From the NCBI GenBank assembly GCA_037134755.1, contig JBAXLO010000229.1, positions 1-7,001 on the forward strand: DNA of 7,001 bases. The letters are read 5' to 3'. Source of the DNA: JBAXLO01 sp037134755. Its GTDB lineage: Bacteria; Bacteroidota; Bacteroidia; Bacteroidales; JACABE01. The notes under the pieces are model-generated. The model saw only the letters and a list, made by a program, of their open reading frames with translations. It searched no databases and was not told the DNA's origin. Shown here in pieces: positions 5,471 to 7,001 of the stretch. The position numbers were made by a program, and so were the translations under genes. The stretch's first letter is position 1, and every line of letters starts with the position of its first letter.

Positions 5471-6469
5471 TTAACTTCTTTTTCTGGGACGTGCGGTAAG
5501 CATTATTTTCACTTTATCTAATGCACCACTCACTTCGCACATTAAATAAGTGCAATCATCAGCACCTAACGCACCATTTGCAAAAATATCTCTGCTATTT
5601 GCATTTACCTGTGGACAACCCTGTGGTGCAACTGTTGCAATAGTAAACGAACGCCATATTTTCATCCCGCCTTCGCCCATACAATCTACTTTTAAGCTTC
5701 CATTTTTAGGGATTTTTAAATCATTGATACAAAAAATAGCTGCTGCCGGATTTTGTATCAGTTTTTGATTTTTATTTACCTGATCGGGCGATTTTACCCT
5801 ACTATACAAGAGTTCAATCGGAAAATACACAAATATTAACTCAGGATTTTCGGCAAACATTCCCAAAAAATCACCATAGTTAGCACGCAAACAAATTTTT
5901 AAAACAGCTTTAACAGTTGTCATTTTTGTTCTGCCGGTTCTAATATTTGTAAATTGTTCCTCTTTAACATCAAAAGGATCTATAATCTGACTCTTTAATG
6001 CCTCTGCTTTTATTATCAGTGTGGATAATTCCGGAGTTTTCCCAACATTTATTGCCATTGCACTTATACTTGTATAAAGGGCAGACTGCGAATAATTTAA
6101 ATAATCACTTATTTTATCCAAGCCTAATAAAACCATAATAGCTTTATTACGTGGCATAAGTTTAGCTACATCACCTTTAAAATCCTTTAGATCCAGATAA
6201 AATTCGTCTCTTACACCGTTATAAGTCACCACATCCGAACTGCCAGCCATAATATCGGCTTTTTTAATGGTAAAAGTATTTATAACATTTGCAAAAGGAA
6301 TTGCTGACCTGTTGATAATGATTTGTACTTTCGCATCAATTGGCGTTCGGCCATTAGCTGTAATACATCCATTAACAAATGCTACAATGTTTTCTTGTGG
6401 AAATGATCCAATTCGGTTTATTGCATTTAACGTTTTAATTAATTTTGCATCGATTTCTTTTTCTGTCAT
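5471..6469 (-). CDS. Uncharacterised 332-residue protein
   Basis: I do not recognise a family. The product has no signal peptide and no transmembrane helix, so it is probably cytoplasmic or exported by a non-Sec route. By eye, residues 1-170 mix helices with short strands (KVQIIINRSAIPFANVINTFTIKKADIM, 47-74, is beta-like; MPRNKAIMVLLGLDKISDYLN, 105-125, and TPELSTLIIKAEALKSQI, 145-162, are helical). Residues 170-230 contain LKICLRANYGDFLGMFAENPELIFVYFPIELL. The C-terminal third (about 240-332) is beta-rich and Gly/Cys-bearing (INDLKIPKNGSLKVDCMGEGGMKIWRSF, APQGCPQVNANSRDIF, DDCTYLMCEVSG) and ends in a basic RPRKRS tail. The frame is intact with its own terminator. No TAnnTTTG promoter is visible upstream; the leader is A/T-rich without a Shine-Dalgarno sequence. 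It has no operon partners. A short fragment matching its 3' end lies at 6641-6657. Confidence 0.85.
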   Translation of the reverse strand: MTEKEIDAKLIKTLNAINRIGSFPQENIVAFVNGCITANGRTPIDAKVQIIINRSAIPFANVINTFTIKKADIMAGSSDVVTYNGVRDEFYLDLKDFKGDVAKLMPRNKAIMVLLGLDKISDYLNYSQSALYTSISAMAINVGKTPELSTLIIKAEALKSQIIDPFDVKEEQFTNIRTGRTKMTTVKAVLKICLRANYGDFLGMFAENPELIFVYFPIELLYSRVKSPDQVNKNQKLIQNPAAAIFCINDLKIPKNGSLKVDCMGEGGMKIWRSFTIATVAPQGCPQVNANSRDIFANGALGADDCTYLMCEVSGALDKVKIMLTARPRKRS

Positions 6470-6580
6470 AATATATATTTTTAAAAAAATATGAAATTAC
6501 TATTGTTTTTGTTTTTTAATAGCATAAGTAATAATTTGAAATGTGATTAAATTTTTTAATTCTATGATCTCTTTTCTTAA

Positions 6581-6627
6581 AATTCTTAATTCTTAATTAT
6601 TAATTATTAATTTTTAATTCTTAATTG
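6581..6627. repeat. Low-complexity AATTCTTAATT/AATTATTAATT tract
   Basis: TTAATT words recur every 6-8 bases, in the forms AATTCTTAATTCTTAATT, ATTAATTATTAATT and TTTTTAATTCTTAATT. The tract is in the 530-bp gene-free stretch upstream of the 332-codon gene. It resembles the simple A/T repeat mosaics found between genes in many Bacteroidota. It is probably a slippage product, without a clear function. Confidence 0.7.
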
Positions 6628-6640
6628 TCCATTTCCGATA

Positions 6641-6657
6641 TGCTGTAAGCATTATTT
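6641..6657. repeat. Short copy of the 3' end of the 332-codon gene
   Basis: Bases 6641-6657 match 5492-5508 at 16 of 17 positions (TGCnGTAAGCATTATTT), in the same orientation. In the gene these bases encode the IMLTA region near the C-terminus. Weaker similarity continues on the higher-coordinate side (minus-strand GGT, ATTA and GAT words at comparable spacing) if small gaps are allowed. This could be a relic of a duplicated paralogue, or chance in AT-rich DNA. No open frame of useful length surrounds it. Confidence 0.3.
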
Positions 6658-6730
6658 ATATAAAATCTATTAATACCGTCTAAAAAATAAAATTAAGTGT
6701 TATAAGATGATTTACAATGGTTTAATTTTA

Positions 6731-6738
6731 TAAATTTG
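6731..6738 (+). promoter_or_regulatory. Candidate -7 element just outside the inverted-repeat element
   Basis: TAAATTTG on the plus strand matches TAnnTTTG fully. No good -33 TTTG is seen at the proper distance. If functional, transcription would begin at about 6744-6746, at the left edge of the terminal inverted repeat, and would run through the whole 256-bp element towards whatever gene lies past the right end of the window. Confidence 0.35.
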
Positions 6739-6744
6739 CAATAT

Positions 6745-7000
6745 AAAATGTTTGGAAGTGTAAGTCTAAAAAAAATAATACGTAAAAACTTTGTTTTTTG
6801 CATTATTTTTTAAAAATTATACGTAAAACGTTTTTAAAGCCCTGTATTGAAAATAAATTTTACATAAAACGTTTATTTAGTCAAATATTTTTTTTACAAT
6901 TTGTCTTAAATCGCTTAATTTGGTAAAACTGCCAAAAAATTGTCAAAAAAGCAAAACTTTTACGTATTATTTTTTTTAGACTTACACTTCCAAACATTTT
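6745..7000. mobile_element. 256-bp element with 43-bp perfect terminal inverted repeats (MITE-like)
   Basis: Bases 6745-6787 and 6958-7000 are perfect inverted copies over 43 bp. They begin AAAATGTTTGGAAGTG, contain an eight-A run, and end in TACGTAAAA. Pairing continues imperfectly inwards for about 13 more bases (CTTTG then TTTTTTG, with a few substitutions and one bulge). The roughly 170-bp interior is A/T-rich and has no useful ORF. This is the layout of a miniature inverted-repeat transposable element moved by a transposase encoded elsewhere. A target duplication cannot be assessed because the window ends one base after the right repeat. An invertible segment or a long transcribed hairpin are alternatives. 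The two arms are identical over 43 bp, which suggests recent formation or active maintenance. Confidence 0.7.
6779..6966. repeat. Iterated TACGTAAAA words inside the inverted-repeat element
   Basis: TACGTAAAA occurs at 6779-6787 and 6820-6828, TACATAAAA at 6861-6869, and the inverse TTTTACGTA at 6958-6966. The two inner copies extend to ACGTAAAACGTTT (6821-6833) and ACATAAAACGTTT (6862-6874), 41 bp apart. The first three are regularly spaced at 41-bp steps, close to four helical turns, so they would lie on the same face of the DNA. They may be binding sites for a transposase or another protein. Confidence 0.6.
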
Positions 7001-7001
7001 T

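Noticed and set aside
5550..6494. Plus-strand frames opposite the 332-codon gene
   Set aside because: The minus-strand frame is much longer, has a matching terminator and is compositionally better. The plus frames are short and overlap it completely.
6640..6700. Minus-strand mini-ORF of about 20 codons ending in SEMDN
   Set aside because: It has a stop just upstream, no start codon context and no family match. It is too short to support as a gene.
6788..6957. Hidden promoter inside the inverted-repeat element
   Set aside because: Near matches such as TTAATTTG and TACAATTTG have the wrong spacing or base for TAnnTTTG on either strand, so no internal promoter is claimed.

Overview
The window looks like chromosomal DNA from a member of the Bacteroidota, probably Bacteroidales-like. 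It is very AT-rich. Start codons lack Shine-Dalgarno sequences and instead follow A/T-rich leaders. Matches to the Bacteroidota -7 promoter element TAnnTTTG lie in front of several genes. The protein families also fit: a short SerA with lysine in place of the catalytic histidine, a group-typical SerC, and a DUF4139 protein carrying a carboxypeptidase-regulatory-like insert.

Layout, left to right. Bases 1-322 are non-coding, with an imperfect tandem repeat and a strong terminator (242-271) for the leftward serine operon. serA (323-1246) and serC (1341-2411) are on the minus strand and transcribed serC then serA, with a terminator-like or attenuator-like hairpin between them. They supply the first two steps of serine synthesis from 3-phosphoglycerate. 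A 223-bp divergent intergenic region holds one TACTTTTG promoter element per direction, a perfect 10-bp palindrome between them, and a hairpin in the rightward leader. The rightward gene (2635-4689) encodes a secreted DUF4140/DUF4139 (MuiA-like) protein, interrupted by a CarboxypepD_reg-like domain and a stretch resembling the start of a SusC/TonB-receptor plug.

Bases 4690-4950 form a mosaic of short repeats: 7-mer and 8-mer tandem arrays, four copies of a CCTGTCAGG/CCTGACAGG word in two hairpins, and a GC-rich hairpin before a T-tract. A small acidic orphan gene (4951-5298, minus) follows, with a related GC-rich imperfect palindrome on its other side. A second unrecognised gene of 332 codons (5471-6469, minus) ends at its own terminator.

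The last 530 bp are non-coding. They hold an AATTCTTAATT-type low-complexity tract, a short match to the 3' end of the 332-codon gene, a plus-strand TAAATTTG element, and a 256-bp element (6745-7000) bounded by 43-bp perfect terminal inverted repeats. That element has no ORF and carries repeated TACGTAAAA words. It is the most striking structure in the window: either a MITE-like non-autonomous transposon or an invertible or otherwise structured regulatory segment.

Only the serine-biosynthesis pair is a clear functional unit. No defence system, CRISPR array, tRNA or rRNA is visible. The most novel items are the terminal-inverted-repeat element, the two unrecognised proteins and the plug-like insertion in the DUF4139 protein.
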